This document shows positions 49,538 through 59,326 of a DNA stretch of 64,000 nt, piece after piece (the stretch's first letter is position 1; each line of letters opens with the position of its first letter). Source of the stretch: Rhodococcus spelaei. GTDB lineage: Bacteria; Actinomycetota; Actinomycetes; Mycobacteriales; Mycobacteriaceae. Where the stretch lies: the NCBI RefSeq assembly GCF_006704125.1, contig NZ_VIGH01000001.1, positions 495,823 through 559,822 of the forward strand, written 5' to 3'. The position numbers and the translations under genes were made by a program. The notes under the pieces are model-generated. The model was not told where the DNA came from. It worked only from the letters and a program-made list of their open reading frames with translations, and made no database searches.

Positions 49538-50535
49538 CCAGACGATTCCGGGACATGAATCCGATGCCGATCGGGGTGGTCGGCACGGTGCTGGTGGCGG
49601 CCGTCGTCGCGGCCACCCTCCAGTTCCAGTCGCTGCCGTTCGTCGGGGCGCGCGAGAGCTATCGGGCGGTGTTCACCGAGACCGCCGGACTGACCGAAGG
49701 CAGCCGCGTCGAGGTCGCGGGCGTCAAGGTGGGCACGGTGCGATCACTCGACATCGAGGGACCGACCGTGGTGGTGACCTTCGGCCTCGACGACGCCGTC
49801 CGGCTCGGCGACCGCAGCACCGCGGACATCGCCACCGAAACGGTGCTGGGGACGAAGGGACTGCGGATCAGGCCTGCCGGCGACGCGCCGCTGCCCGATC
49901 GCACCATCGGGGTAGAGCACACCAGTTCGCCGTACCAGCTGACCGACGCGTTGGGCGACCTGACGACGAAGGTCCGCGACATCGACACCGACCAACTCGG
50001 CGACTCGCTGCGCTCCGTGGCCGGGGTACTGCGGAACACACCGGACGATCTGCGGGCGGCGCTGGACGGGGTGTCCCGGCTCTCGCGGTCGGTGAGCAGC
50101 AGGGACGACGACCTGCGGGCGTTGCTGTCCAACGCGGAGCAGGTCACCGGGCTGTTGGCCGAACGCAGCGGACAGATCAACACGTTGATCCTCGACGGCA
50201 ACGAGTTGCTCGGCGATCTGGTGGCCCGGCGACAGGCCATCGCCGAACTGTCCGGGCACGTCTCGGCGGTCTCGAAGGCGCTCATCGCGCTGGTCCACGA
50301 CAACGAGGCCACGCTGACCCCCACCCTGGGCAAGGTCACCTCGGTTCTGTCGGTGCTACAACAGAATTCGGATGCCATCGGGAAAGCGATCGACCAGCTC
50401 GGGCCGTACGTCACGCAACTCGGTGAGGCGGTGGCCAGCGGTCCGTTCTTCAACTCCTACATCCAGAACCTGATCCCGGCCGAGATCATGCAGCCGTTCG
50501 TCAATGCGGCCCTGGCCTCGAGGGGGCTCCGATGA
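49534..50535 (+). CDS. mceC: MceC-type subunit
   Basis: 333 residues. Anchor about 12-32, MCE domain about 37-115 (GSRVEVAGVKVGTVRSLD, then TVLGTKGLRI), and a helical tail ending FFNSYIQNLIPAEIMQPFVNAAL, a typical MceC end. ATG 49534 overlaps the mceB stop; GTG 49522 is a less likely start. Confidence 0.92.
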   Translation: MTRRFRDMNPMPIGVVGTVLVAAVVAATLQFQSLPFVGARESYRAVFTETAGLTEGSRVEVAGVKVGTVRSLDIEGPTVVVTFGLDDAVRLGDRSTADIATETVLGTKGLRIRPAGDAPLPDRTIGVEHTSSPYQLTDALGDLTTKVRDIDTDQLGDSLRSVAGVLRNTPDDLRAALDGVSRLSRSVSSRDDDLRALLSNAEQVTGLLAERSGQINTLILDGNELLGDLVARRQAIAELSGHVSAVSKALIALVHDNEATLTPTLGKVTSVLSVLQQNSDAIGKAIDQLGPYVTQLGEAVASGPFFNSYIQNLIPAEIMQPFVNAALASRGLR

Positions 50536-51791
50536 CCAGAAAGCTCGCACTGAAACTGGCGGCAGTGCTCGCGGTCGTCGGGGTGCTGGCCGTTGTGTCC
50601 TACACGCTGGTGCCGACATTGGGAAAGATCACCGTCACAGCGGATTTCCGGTCAACGCGGGGGCTGTACGAGGGCGACGAGGTCCGGGTCATGGGCGTCA
50701 AGGTCGGGAAGATCCGGTCCATCGAGCCGTCCGGCGACCACAGCGTCGTGCGGTTCACCGTGGACGGCGGCCTGTCCGTGCCCGCGGACGCGAAGGCGGT
50801 GATCGTGTCGCAGTCCCTGGTGTCGGCGCGGTTCGTGCAGTTGGCCCCCGCGTACACGGACGGGGCCGCGCTGGCGGACGGCGACCACATTCCGCTCGAC
50901 CGCACGGCGGTGCCGGTGGAATGGGACGAGATCAAGGACCAGTTGTCCAGGGTGGCACAGTCGCTCGGCCCGGACGGCGGCGAGCAGGGACCGCTGGCAG
51001 GAGTACTGAACTCGGCAGCATCGGCGTTGCGCGGCAACGGGAAGACCCTGCACGACACGTTGCGGGACCTGTCCACCGTGATGTCGACACTCTCCGACGG
51101 GCGGACCGACCTGTTCGCCACCGTCCGCGGCCTGCAGCAGTTCGTGACCGCCCTGTCGGCGAGCGGGGAGCAGATCGTCGCGTTCAACGGCCGGATGGCG
51201 TCGATCGGGTCGGTGCTGGCGGACAACACGACCCGCCTCGACGGCGCACTGTCGGACCTCGACTCCGCGGTCGGGGAGGTCGAACGATTCGTCCGGGAGA
51301 ACCACGACGGGTTGCGGGACTCGCTCACCGCGTTGTCCGACACGGCGGCGGTGCTGGCGGCCCACCGCGATGGCCTCGAGCAGATCCTGCACGTCTCGCC
51401 GACCGCGCTGGCGAACCTGCAGAACATCTATCAACCGGCACAGAACGCGGCTACCTCGGCGATCGCGTTGAGCAACTTCGGAAATCCGGTCAACTTCATC
51501 TGTGCGGCGATCGCGGGCAGTGCCCAGGTGGGTGCCGAGGAGGGAGCGCGCATGTGTGTCGACGATCTGGGGCCGTTGCTGAAGCTGCTGACCGTCGACT
51601 ACCCGCCGGTCGCGGTGAACCCGGTACACGGCGTCGGTGCGCTGCCGAACCAACTGGTGTACAGCGAACCCGGCCTGGTTCCGCCTGCCGTGCCGCCCGC
51701 TCCGCCCGCTCCGCCCGCGCCGCCGGCTCCACCGGCGCTGACGCCGCCCGGACTCGGGTTGCCGGGACTGCTACTGCCGGGCGGGCACTGA
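50532..51791 (+). CDS. mceD: MceD-type subunit
   Basis: 419 residues. Anchor about 8-28, MCE domain about 34-115 (GDEVRVMGVKVGKIRSIE), helical region, conserved NFICAAI and MCVDDLGP with paired Cys, and a Pro/Ala tail of repeated PPAPPA near residues 383-400. ATGA overlap with mceC, one-base overlap with mceE. Confidence 0.92.
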   Translation: MTRKLALKLAAVLAVVGVLAVVSYTLVPTLGKITVTADFRSTRGLYEGDEVRVMGVKVGKIRSIEPSGDHSVVRFTVDGGLSVPADAKAVIVSQSLVSARFVQLAPAYTDGAALADGDHIPLDRTAVPVEWDEIKDQLSRVAQSLGPDGGEQGPLAGVLNSAASALRGNGKTLHDTLRDLSTVMSTLSDGRTDLFATVRGLQQFVTALSASGEQIVAFNGRMASIGSVLADNTTRLDGALSDLDSAVGEVERFVRENHDGLRDSLTALSDTAAVLAAHRDGLEQILHVSPTALANLQNIYQPAQNAATSAIALSNFGNPVNFICAAIAGSAQVGAEEGARMCVDDLGPLLKLLTVDYPPVAVNPVHGVGALPNQLVYSEPGLVPPAVPPAPPAPPAPPAPPALTPPGLGLPGLLLPGGH

Positions 51792-52924
51792 TGCGGCCGC
51801 GACTCGGACTGTCGGTGCTGACCGTGGTGGTGGTCGGCACCGCGGTCAGCGGCTGCCAGTGGGAGGGGCTCAACTCGGTCGCGCTGCCGGGCACGGCAGG
51901 GCGTGGCCCGGGCGCCTACACCGTCGAGATCGAGATGCCCGATGCCGCGACGCTGGAGGGCAATTCGCGGGTCCGGGTCGACGACGTGACCGTCGGTCGG
52001 GTCGTCAGTGTGGAGCGGTCGGGAGGGCACGCACTCGTGCTGGTGTCACTCGACGGGGACGTGCACCTGCCTGCGAATGCGGTCGCCAAGATCGGGCAGA
52101 CCAGCCTGCTCGGTTCCCCGCACGTCGAACTGTCCGCGCCGGTGACCGAGTCGCCGACCGGCGCGCTGTCGGACGGGGACGTCATACCGCTCGCCCGCGC
52201 CGGTGCCTTCCCGACGACGGAGCAGACGCTGGCATCGCTCTCGCTCGTCCTCAACGGTGGCGGGCTGGCACAGGTCAACGACATCACCCGCGAACTCGGC
52301 GCCGCACTGTCCGGACGCGAGTCGTCGGTTCGCGACCTGCTCGGCCAGCTCGACACCGCACTCGCCGGCCTCGACGGGCAGAAGGATCAGATCGTCGCGG
52401 CCATGGACGGGCTCAGCCGGCTCTCGGGCGAGGTGGCGGCGCACCGGGACGAGCTGCGCACCAGCATCGATCGAATCGAGCCGGCGCTCCGACAGTTGAA
52501 CGGGCAACGCGAGGATCTGAGCCGGGCCCTGATCGCGCTCGGGAACTTCGGGGACGTCGCCACGCGGCTGGTGCGGGACGCCGGCGCCGACTTCACCGCG
52601 AACCTGCACGACCTCGAGCCCGTCCTGAAGTCGCTGGCCGACTCGGGTTCGGCGCTGACCGAGTCGATGCGGTACCTCCTCACCTTCCCGTTTCCGATCG
52701 ACACCTACCAGGGCGCCGTGCGCGGTGACTACGCGAACGGCGAGATCACGATCGACATGACGCTCTCCACCCTCGACAAGGGGCTGCTGATCGGCACGCC
52801 GGCCGCGGGCACCCTGACGCGCCTGGAATCGATGCTCGGGCTGACGCCCCGCGGCGGCGCACCGACCACGCCGGTCGCGGTCCCGCAGTCGCTGACCGGA
52901 CTGCTCGGCGGCGGTGCGCGATGA
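51791..52924 (+). CDS. mceE: MceE-type lipoprotein
   Basis: 377 residues and the only lipoprotein of the set: signal peptide MRPRLGLSVLTVVVVG with lipobox TAVSGC (Cys about 21), as expected for MceE. The MCE domain (about 40-120) includes NSRVRVDDVTVGRVVSVE, followed by helical repeats and GDYANGEITIDMTLSTLDKGL near the end. The ATG overlaps the mceD stop by one base. Confidence 0.92.
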   Translation: MRPRLGLSVLTVVVVGTAVSGCQWEGLNSVALPGTAGRGPGAYTVEIEMPDAATLEGNSRVRVDDVTVGRVVSVERSGGHALVLVSLDGDVHLPANAVAKIGQTSLLGSPHVELSAPVTESPTGALSDGDVIPLARAGAFPTTEQTLASLSLVLNGGGLAQVNDITRELGAALSGRESSVRDLLGQLDTALAGLDGQKDQIVAAMDGLSRLSGEVAAHRDELRTSIDRIEPALRQLNGQREDLSRALIALGNFGDVATRLVRDAGADFTANLHDLEPVLKSLADSGSALTESMRYLLTFPFPIDTYQGAVRGDYANGEITIDMTLSTLDKGLLIGTPAAGTLTRLESMLGLTPRGGAPTTPVAVPQSLTGLLGGGAR

Positions 52925-54105
52925 CCCGGCAGGTGCGCAGGCAACTGGCGATCTTCGCGGTGCTGACGGTCGTCGGGCTGGTGGTCACGGGATTCGGATA
53001 CGCGCGGATCCCCGCGATGTTCGGCGTCGGCCGCTATCAGGTGGACGTGGAGCTGGCCGACGGTGCGGGGCTGTACGTCAACGCGAACGTCGCCTACCGC
53101 GGCGCCACCATCGGTACCGTCACGGCGCTGCGGATGACGGCGAGTGGGGCCCGAGCGACGTTGTCGCTCGACAGTTCGGTCGACGTGCCCGAGGACTCGA
53201 CGGTCTCGGTGCAGAGCCAGTCCGCGATCGGCGAGCAGTTCGTCGAGTTCGAGCCGCGGGCGAATGCGGCGCCGTACCTGCGCGAGGGGGAGGTGATCCC
53301 GGTGGGCCGGACCCGGATTCCCGCGCCGATCGGCCCGATCGTCGACCGTCTCGACGCCACCCTGGCCGGTGTCGCCGGCGACGATCTGCGCACGGTGATC
53401 GACGAGTCGTACACCGCGCTCGACGGCGCGGCGCCGGATCTCCGACGGCTGGTCGACTCGTCTGCGGCGGTCCTCGGCGCCGCGCGGACGAACCTCGGGC
53501 CGCTGACCACACTGATCGACCAGGCCGCACCGCTGCTCGACACCCAGCGGGTCGCGGCGGGGTCGATCGGGTCGTGGACCCGCGACCTGGCCGGCTTCAC
53601 CGATCAGGTGCGGCGCAGCGACGAGCGGATACGGAACCTGTTGCGGGACGGGCCGTCGGCGAGCGCGACCGGATCGACACTGCTCACCGACCTGGATCCG
53701 GCGCTGGCGGCACTGCTGCCGAGCGCCACCACCGTGGCCGACGTCGCCGCGGTCTACCACATGTCGCTCGAACAGATCCTGGTGTTGTACCCGCAGATCA
53801 TGGTCATCACCCAGTCCGCGGGACTGCCGAACGCCGACCGCCCCGCCCAGAACACCTATTTCAATCTCGAGCTCAACGATCCGCCACCCTGCACCACCGG
53901 ATTCCTGCCGGCGGACCAGCGGCGTTCACCCACCGCGCTCGACGTCCCGGTGACTCCGGCCAACTTGTATTGCAAGCTGGCACAGAACAATCCGTCTGCC
54001 GTGCGGGGGGCTCGCAACCTGCCGTGCATCGAGAACCCGGGGCGTCGTGCGCCCACCGTGCAGCTGTGTCGAGACCCAGAGGGGTACCGACCCGAGGGAA
54101 ACTGA
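52921..54105 (+). CDS. mceF: MceF-type subunit
   Basis: 394 residues. Anchor about 9-28 (AIFAVLTVVGLVVTGFGYA), MCE domain about 36-115 (NANVAYRGATIGTVTAL, then AIGEQFVEF), and a C-terminal Cys-containing PPPCTTGF, YCKLAQNN and LPCIENPGRR region typical of MceF. ATGA overlap with mceE. Closes the yrbEA-mceF set; the BVMO gene follows after 32 bp. No Mas-type associated genes are seen. Confidence 0.92.
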   Translation: MTRQVRRQLAIFAVLTVVGLVVTGFGYARIPAMFGVGRYQVDVELADGAGLYVNANVAYRGATIGTVTALRMTASGARATLSLDSSVDVPEDSTVSVQSQSAIGEQFVEFEPRANAAPYLREGEVIPVGRTRIPAPIGPIVDRLDATLAGVAGDDLRTVIDESYTALDGAAPDLRRLVDSSAAVLGAARTNLGPLTTLIDQAAPLLDTQRVAAGSIGSWTRDLAGFTDQVRRSDERIRNLLRDGPSASATGSTLLTDLDPALAALLPSATTVADVAAVYHMSLEQILVLYPQIMVITQSAGLPNADRPAQNTYFNLELNDPPPCTTGFLPADQRRSPTALDVPVTPANLYCKLAQNNPSAVRGARNLPCIENPGRRAPTVQLCRDPEGYRPEGN

Positions 54106-54137
54106 CGCCACCGACACCACATCTGGAGGACACCCGA

Positions 54138-55670
54138 ATGAACACGGAGCGCGCGGCGACGCCGTCGATCCTTCCCACCCACGTCCGCACGCTCGTGGTC
54201 GGTGCGGGGTTCGCCGGACTGGCGATCGCCGCGCGACTGTTGCGCGCGGACAGGTCAGCCGACGTCCTCGTCATCGAGCGGGCGGCTGACGTCGGGGGGA
54301 CCTGGCGGGACAACACGTATCCCGGATGTGCATGCGATGTTCCCACCTCGCTCTACTCCTTCTCGTTCGCGCCGAGCCCGGACTGGAGTCACACCTTCGC
54401 CCGGCAGCCGGAGATCCACGCCTACCTGCGGAAGACGGCGGCCGAGAACGGCATTCGGGACCGTCTCGTCACCGGATGCGAACTGGTGTCGGCGGACTGG
54501 GACGAGGCGACCGCCCGATGGCGGGTACGGACCTCGTTGGGGGAGTTGACCGCGCAGGTACTGGTCGCCGCGACCGGCGCGTTGTCCACGCCCCGGCTAC
54601 CGGACGTGCCCGGTATCGGGGACTTCGGCGGCACGATGTTCCACTCGGCGACCTGGGACCACGACTGCGACCTGCGCGGCAAGCGGGTCGCGGTGGTCGG
54701 AACCGGGGCCTCCGCGGTGCAGTTCGTACCCGAGATCGTCGACGCCGCCGAGCGAGTGACCGTGTTCCAACGCACCCCCGCCTGGGTGATTCCGCGTCCG
54801 GACCGCACCCTCACCCGGGTGGAGAAGTGGCTGTATCGTCGGATTCCACTGACCCAGAAGGCGGTTCGCGCATCCGTGTACGCGTACCGCGAAACGTACG
54901 TGGTCGGGATGACCAAGGCACCGCAGGTGCTCAAGGCGTCCGAACTGATGGCGCGGGCGCATCTGCGCCGCCAGGTGCCCGGCCGCGACCTGCGCCGGAA
55001 GCTGACGCCCGGGTACCGCATCACCTGCAAGCGAGTACTGCTGTCCAACGACTGGCTGCGCACCCTCGCGCGCCCGGATGTCGAGGTGGTGGACTCCGGT
55101 CTGACACGCGTGACCGAACGGGGAGTGGTCGACGGGTCCGGGGCCGAGCGGGTGGTCGACGTGATCATCTTCGCGACCGGGTTCAGTCCCACTGAGCCGC
55201 CTGTGGCGAGCCAACTTCGGGGACGCGACGGCCGGACACTCGCCGCCCACTGGTCCGGCAGCCCCGCCGCGTACCTGGGCACCACCATCGCCGGATTTCC
55301 CAACCTGTTCATGATGTACGGGCCGAACACCAACCTCGGCCACAGCTCGATCGTGTACATGCTCGAGTCGCAGGCCGCCTACATCGACGGGGCGCTCGCC
55401 CACCTCGCGTCGGGGGACGCCGTGGGACTGGAGGTGCGCCCGGAGGTCCAGGCGCGGTACAACACATCGATCTCCGGACTGCTTCGGCGCACCGTGTGGA
55501 ACACCGGAGGTTGCGCCAGTTGGTATCTCGACAGCAACGGCCGCAACTCGGTCATGTGGCCAACGTTCACGTTCCGGTTCCGAGCCCGCACCAAGCGATT
55601 CGACGCGGAGAACTACCAGTCGGTCGGCATCGGGGCTGCCGACGACGCGGCAGAGGCCGCGTGGTCGTAG
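54138..55670 (+). CDS. Baeyer-Villiger-type flavin monooxygenase
   Basis: Inserts oxygen next to a ketone using FAD, NADPH and O2. In the 510-residue protein the FAD motif GAGFAG is at 22-27, GGTWRDNTYPGCACD at 53-67, the BVMO fingerprint FGGTMFHSATW at 163-173 (FxGxxxHxxxW), and the NADPH motif GTGASA at 188-193. The set is complete for a type I BVMO. ATG 54138 follows CTGGAGGA. Placed last in the Mce transcription unit, so it probably acts on the imported substrate or its breakdown product. Confidence 0.93.
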   Translation: MNTERAATPSILPTHVRTLVVGAGFAGLAIAARLLRADRSADVLVIERAADVGGTWRDNTYPGCACDVPTSLYSFSFAPSPDWSHTFARQPEIHAYLRKTAAENGIRDRLVTGCELVSADWDEATARWRVRTSLGELTAQVLVAATGALSTPRLPDVPGIGDFGGTMFHSATWDHDCDLRGKRVAVVGTGASAVQFVPEIVDAAERVTVFQRTPAWVIPRPDRTLTRVEKWLYRRIPLTQKAVRASVYAYRETYVVGMTKAPQVLKASELMARAHLRRQVPGRDLRRKLTPGYRITCKRVLLSNDWLRTLARPDVEVVDSGLTRVTERGVVDGSGAERVVDVIIFATGFSPTEPPVASQLRGRDGRTLAAHWSGSPAAYLGTTIAGFPNLFMMYGPNTNLGHSSIVYMLESQAAYIDGALAHLASGDAVGLEVRPEVQARYNTSISGLLRRTVWNTGGCASWYLDSNGRNSVMWPTFTFRFRARTKRFDAENYQSVGIGAADDAAEAAWS

Positions 55671-55686
55671 CCCGTCGACGCGGGCT
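55669..55686. terminator. Short hairpin between convergent BVMO and MBL genes
   Basis: AGCCCG (55669-55674) and CGGGCT (55681-55686) pair around TCGACG. It begins in the BVMO stop codon and lies 32 bp before the end of the opposing gene, so it may terminate both. Confidence 0.45.
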
Positions 55687-55717
55687 TGCGAGTGGCGACG
55701 GTGTGGACGGCGCAACG

Positions 55718-56524
55718 TCAGAGGTCGAAGCCCCTGCCCGGAACCGGAATCCGGACCCGGTCACGCAGGCCTGCCGCGTCGAAGGCCTCGGCGAGGCGGT
55801 CGGCGCCCTCGGTGAAGTGGGCCCACCCGTCGGTGTGGACGGGAATCACCACCGCACCGTCGAGGATCCGAGCGACCTCGACGGCGTCGGCCGACGACAG
55901 TGTCACCGGAGTGTCGAAACGCCCGACGTCGGCGGCGCCCGCGAACAGCACCGCCACGTCGATCGGGCCGAGCCGGTCGCCGATCTCCCGGGTCAGCTCG
56001 ACCGACGCGTTGTCGCCGGAGACGTAGACGGTGAGAATCCCGTTGCCGCTCACCACAAATCCGGTGACGGTCCCGCTGAACGGCTCGCAGCCGGCCGGTC
56101 CGTGCAGGGCGGGCACGGCGGTCACGTCCACGGTCCTTCCGTCCGATCCGGTGACCGTGGTGCGCTGCCACGGGTCGAGCCCGACGACGCCGGGGAGTCG
56201 GCCCGCGGCCTCGGGCGTGGACAGGACGGTCTCGACGCGGGCGAGCAGGCGCCGTCCAGCGTCGTCGAGGTTGTCGGCGTGCTGGTCGTGCGAGAGCAGC
56301 ACCAGGTCGATGTGACCGAGTGCGTCCGGGGTCAGGGCGGCGGGCGCCAGCTTGGTGAGGGTGACCGGACCCGGGTAGCTGCCGGGTTCGTCGAAGGTCG
56401 GGTCGGTGAGGATGCTCAGTCCGCCGATCTCGAGGTGGAGTGTGGGCCCGCCGACCAGGACGGCCCGAACCCCATGGCCGGCAGGGGAATTGGCGTTCTC
56501 CGGATGCTGCGTCGTCGATGTCAT
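55718..56524 (-). CDS. Metallo-beta-lactamase-fold hydrolase
   Basis: A 268-residue protein of the UlaG/NAPE-PLD-like branch: LVGGPTLHLEIGGLSILTDPTF, the metal motif LSHDQHADNLD, ALHGPAG, YVSGDNASVE and the final VIPVHTDGWAHF. The metal motif deviates from HxHxDH: the second His is displaced and Asn stands in the last position, so metal binding may be altered. No signal peptide. ATG 56524 is preferred to 56575, which would run into the divergent promoter region. Divergent from the GlxA-type regulator with 70 bp between starts. Confidence 0.85.
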   Translation of the reverse strand: MTSTTQHPENANSPAGHGVRAVLVGGPTLHLEIGGLSILTDPTFDEPGSYPGPVTLTKLAPAALTPDALGHIDLVLLSHDQHADNLDDAGRRLLARVETVLSTPEAAGRLPGVVGLDPWQRTTVTGSDGRTVDVTAVPALHGPAGCEPFSGTVTGFVVSGNGILTVYVSGDNASVELTREIGDRLGPIDVAVLFAGAADVGRFDTPVTLSSADAVEVARILDGAVVIPVHTDGWAHFTEGADRLAEAFDAAGLRDRVRIPVPGRGFDL

Positions 56525-56594
56525 GTACCCAGCATCGGGCGCGGCGAAGGAAACGACCAGTGGCCCGAAGGACACTTTCCGTTAGGATCGGGCC

Positions 56595-57542
56595 ATGGAC
56601 AGATCCGTTGCGGTGATCGCGTTCCCCGGCATCAGCCCGTTCCACCTGTCGGTGCCGTCGTTGGTCTTCGGACAAGGTGAGCCGGGCGGGCGTGCGCGCT
56701 ACCGGGTGACGATCTGCGCCGAGGAACCGGGCACGCTGCCCAGCAGCGGCGGATACGACATCGCGGTGGCGCATTCTCTCGACGCCGCCGCCGAGGCCGG
56801 CACCGTGGTGATGCCGAGCTGGGTACCCGACCGCGCGCCGTCCCGACCGCTGCTCGACGCGATCCGGGCCGCACACGAGCGCGGGGCCCGCATCGTCGGG
56901 CTGTGCCTGGGTGCCTTCCCGATCGTCGAGTCCGGCATCCTCGACGGCCGCGAGGCCGCGACGCACTGGCACGCGGCGGGGGAGTTGGCGCGGCGGTACC
57001 CGCGGGTGCGGGTCCGCTCCGACGTGTTGTGGTCCGATCTCGGCGACGTCGTGACGTCGGCCGGCACCGCGGCGGCGCTCGACTGCTGCCTGCACCTGGT
57101 CCGCTCGGATCTCGGCGCTGCCGCGGCCACCGAGTTGGCCCGCCGGCTGGTGCTGGCCCCGCACCGGAGTGGGTCGCAGGCGCAGTTCATCCCCCTGCCG
57201 GTTCGCGAGCGTGACGGCGAGGATGTCATCGAGCGGGCGATGGCGTGGGCGCGGTTGAACCTGTCCGAGCCGGTCGACCTCGACCACTGGTCGCGGGAGG
57301 TGCTGACGACTCGGCGCACCTTCACCCGACAGTTCCGAGAGCGGACGGGGGTCAGCCCGCAGCAGTGGCTGATCGGTCAGCGGCTGGACCGCGCCCGGGT
57401 ACTGCTCGAAACCACCGATCTCAGTGTGGATTCGGTGGCCGGCGAATCCGGTTTCGGATCGCCGGCCTCGCTGCGACTGCACTTCGGTCGGGTGCTGGGC
57501 ACCAGCCCGTCGGCACATCGTGAACTGTTTGCGACTCGCTGA
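56595..57542 (+). CDS. GlxA-type regulator (DJ-1/PfpI domain plus AraC helix-turn-helix)
   Basis: A 315-residue regulator. The N-terminal DJ-1/PfpI-like domain (about 1-175) has the Cys elbow IVGLCLGAFPI near residue 104, with ATHWHAAGEL as the usual following segment. The C-terminal AraC domain (about 215-312) ends VSPQQWLIGQRLDRARVLLE...VAGESGFGSPASLRLHFGRVLGTSPSAHRELF. It is divergent from the MBL gene and probably controls it. The signal sensed is unknown. Confidence 0.91.
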   Translation: MDRSVAVIAFPGISPFHLSVPSLVFGQGEPGGRARYRVTICAEEPGTLPSSGGYDIAVAHSLDAAAEAGTVVMPSWVPDRAPSRPLLDAIRAAHERGARIVGLCLGAFPIVESGILDGREAATHWHAAGELARRYPRVRVRSDVLWSDLGDVVTSAGTAAALDCCLHLVRSDLGAAAATELARRLVLAPHRSGSQAQFIPLPVRERDGEDVIERAMAWARLNLSEPVDLDHWSREVLTTRRTFTRQFRERTGVSPQQWLIGQRLDRARVLLETTDLSVDSVAGESGFGSPASLRLHFGRVLGTSPSAHRELFATR

Positions 57543-57602
57543 CGCGTTCGCCGGGCGAACGGCGCGGCAAGGGTGGAAGCTGTTCGTGAGGACCTCACCC
57601 AG

Positions 57603-57628
57603 CTTTTCTTGACTAATTCCAGAAAAGG
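57603..57628 (+). promoter_or_regulatory. CatR/Fur-type operator upstream of the catalase gene
   Basis: A near-perfect palindrome, CTTTTCTTGA (57603-57612) against TCCAGAAAAG (57618-57627), 9 of 10 positions matching. It contains a TTGACT that could be a -35 hexamer. Almost the same sequence precedes the fur-type gene at 59327. The 240 bp between the regulator and the catalase hold this site and no convincing gene. Confidence 0.8.
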
Positions 57629-57783
57629 TGTTGCAGTGGTAAGCGTGACCGAGTTCCAGCCCCCGACGGGTGCCGCGGCGCCCGTCCGGTCACGCCGCCG
57701 TCGGACGCAGGTCCGACCGAGGTCCGATGCCAAACGAGTGCCGACGCCGGCAGGCGCGGCGAGTAGGGAAGGGATCCACACGC

Positions 57784-59247
57784 ATGAGCTCTGACCCGCA
57801 GAACACCGATGCCAAGCTGACCACCGCGGTCGGTGCGCCGGTGCCCGACAACCAGAATGTCGCCACCGCAGGCCCCCGCGGGCCGCAGCTGCTGCAGGAC
57901 GTCTGGTTCCTCGAGAAGCTCGCACACTTCGACCGCGAGGTGATCCCCGAGCGACGCATGCACGCCAAGGGATCCGGCGCCTACGGCACCTTCACCGTCA
58001 CGAACGACATCACCGAGTACACGTCCGCGAAGATCTTCTCCGAGGTCGGCAAGAAGACCGAGCTGTTCGCCCGCTTCTCCACCGTCGCCGGCGAGCGTGG
58101 CGCCGCCGACGCCGAGCGGGACATCCGCGGCTTCGCGGTGAAGTTCTACACCGAGGAAGGCAACTGGGACCTGGTCGGCAACAACACGCCGGTCTTCTTC
58201 TTCCGGGATCCGCTCAAGTTCCCCGACCTCAACCACGCCGTCAAGCGGGACCCGCGCACCAACATGCGCAGCGCCAACAACAACTGGGACTTCTGGTCCT
58301 CGCTGCCCGAGGCCCTGCACCAGGTGACGATCGTGATGAGCGACCGCGGCCTCCCCGCCTCGTACCGGCACATGCACGGGTTCGGTTCGCACACCTTCAG
58401 TTTCATCAACGCCGCTGGCGAGCGGTTCTGGGTCAAGTTCCACCACCGTGTGCAGCAGGGCATCGAGAACCTGACCGACGCCGAGGCCGCCGAGTTGGTC
58501 GGCAGCGACCGCGAGAGCCACCAGCGCGATCTCTACGACGCGATCGAGCGCGGCGAGTTCCCGAAGTGGAAGCTGTGCGTGCAGATCATGCCGGAGGCCG
58601 ATGCCCAGAAGGTGCCGTACCACCCGTTCGACCTGACCAAGGTGTGGCCGAAGGGCGACTACCCGCTGATCGAGGTCGGCGAATGGGAGCTCAACCGCAA
58701 CCCCGACAACTACTTCGCCGAGGTCGAGCAGGCCGCTTTCAACCCCGCGCACGTGGTGCCCGGCATCAGCTTCTCGCCGGACCGGATGCTCCAGGGCCGA
58801 TTGTTCTCCTACGGTGACGCACAGCGGTACCGGTTGGGCGTCAACAATTTCCAGATCCCGGTCAACGCGCCGAGGTGCCCGGTGAGCAACTTCCACCGGG
58901 ACGGCGCGATGCGCGTGGACGGTAACCACGGCAGCTCGCTGCACTACGAGCCGAACTCGTACGGCAAGTGGCAGGAGCAGCCGCAGTACCGCAACCCGGC
59001 GCAGGCGGTCGGGGCGGTGGCCGATCACTTCGACTACCGCGCGGACGACGACGACTACTACTCGCAGCCGCGCGTGCTCTTCAACAACATGAGCGCGGAC
59101 CAGAAGCAGGCACTGTTCGAGAACACCGCGCGCAACATCCACGGTGTCGACGAGCAGATCATCAAACGGCACATCGAGAACTGCACCAAGTGCGACCAGG
59201 CCTACGGTGAGGGCGTCGCGAAGGCACTCGCCGCCCTCGACGGCTGA
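57784..59247 (+). CDS. katA: Monofunctional heme catalase
   Basis: Breaks down H2O2, in the cytoplasm. The 487 residues match a small-subunit clade catalase. Distal His60 is in [12 protein letters not shown], and proximal heme-ligand Tyr343 is in [54 protein letters not shown] is the conserved core. ATG 57784 is used; the longer frame from 57670 adds an Arg-rich stretch not found in catalases. A CatR/Fur-type operator lies about 160 bp upstream, and the putative repressor is encoded next door. Confidence 0.97.
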   Translation: MSSDPQNTDAKLTTAVGAPVPDNQNVATAGPRGPQLLQDVWFLEKLAHFDREVIPERRMHAKGSGAYGTFTVTNDITEYTSAKIFSEVGKKTELFARFSTVAGERGAADAERDIRGFAVKFYTEEGNWDLVGNNTPVFFFRDPLKFPDLNHAVKRDPRTNMRSANNNWDFWSSLPEALHQVTIVMSDRGLPASYRHMHGFGSHTFSFINAAGERFWVKFHHRVQQGIENLTDAEAAELVGSDRESHQRDLYDAIERGEFPKWKLCVQIMPEADAQKVPYHPFDLTKVWPKGDYPLIEVGEWELNRNPDNYFAEVEQAAFNPAHVVPGISFSPDRMLQGRLFSYGDAQRYRLGVNNFQIPVNAPRCPVSNFHRDGAMRVDGNHGSSLHYEPNSYGKWQEQPQYRNPAQAVGAVADHFDYRADDDDYYSQPRVLFNNMSADQKQALFENTARNIHGVDEQIIKRHIENCTKCDQAYGEGVAKALAALDG

Positions 59248-59258
59248 GGTAGCAGCGG

Positions 59259-59293
59259 GAAGAGTCGCCCGCGCGATGCGTGGGCGGCTCTTC
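59259..59293 (+). terminator. Terminator after katA
   Basis: GAAGAGTCGCCCGCGC (59259-59274) pairs with 59278-59293, with two G-U pairs in RNA, 12 bases after the katA stop. It separates catalase from the fur-type gene, which has its own promoter. Confidence 0.75.
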
Positions 59294-59326
59294 GGCTCGG
59301 TGTGACGCTGCCCGGAATCGGGGGCG

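Noticed and set aside
50504..51790. Upstream extension of the mceE frame
   Set aside because: It overlaps the whole of mceD out of frame. The lipobox signal peptide at 51791 gives the true start.
57573..57794. 73-codon frame between the GlxA-type regulator and katA
   Set aside because: It runs across the palindromic operator, has no ribosome site and is Arg-rich. It looks like chance.
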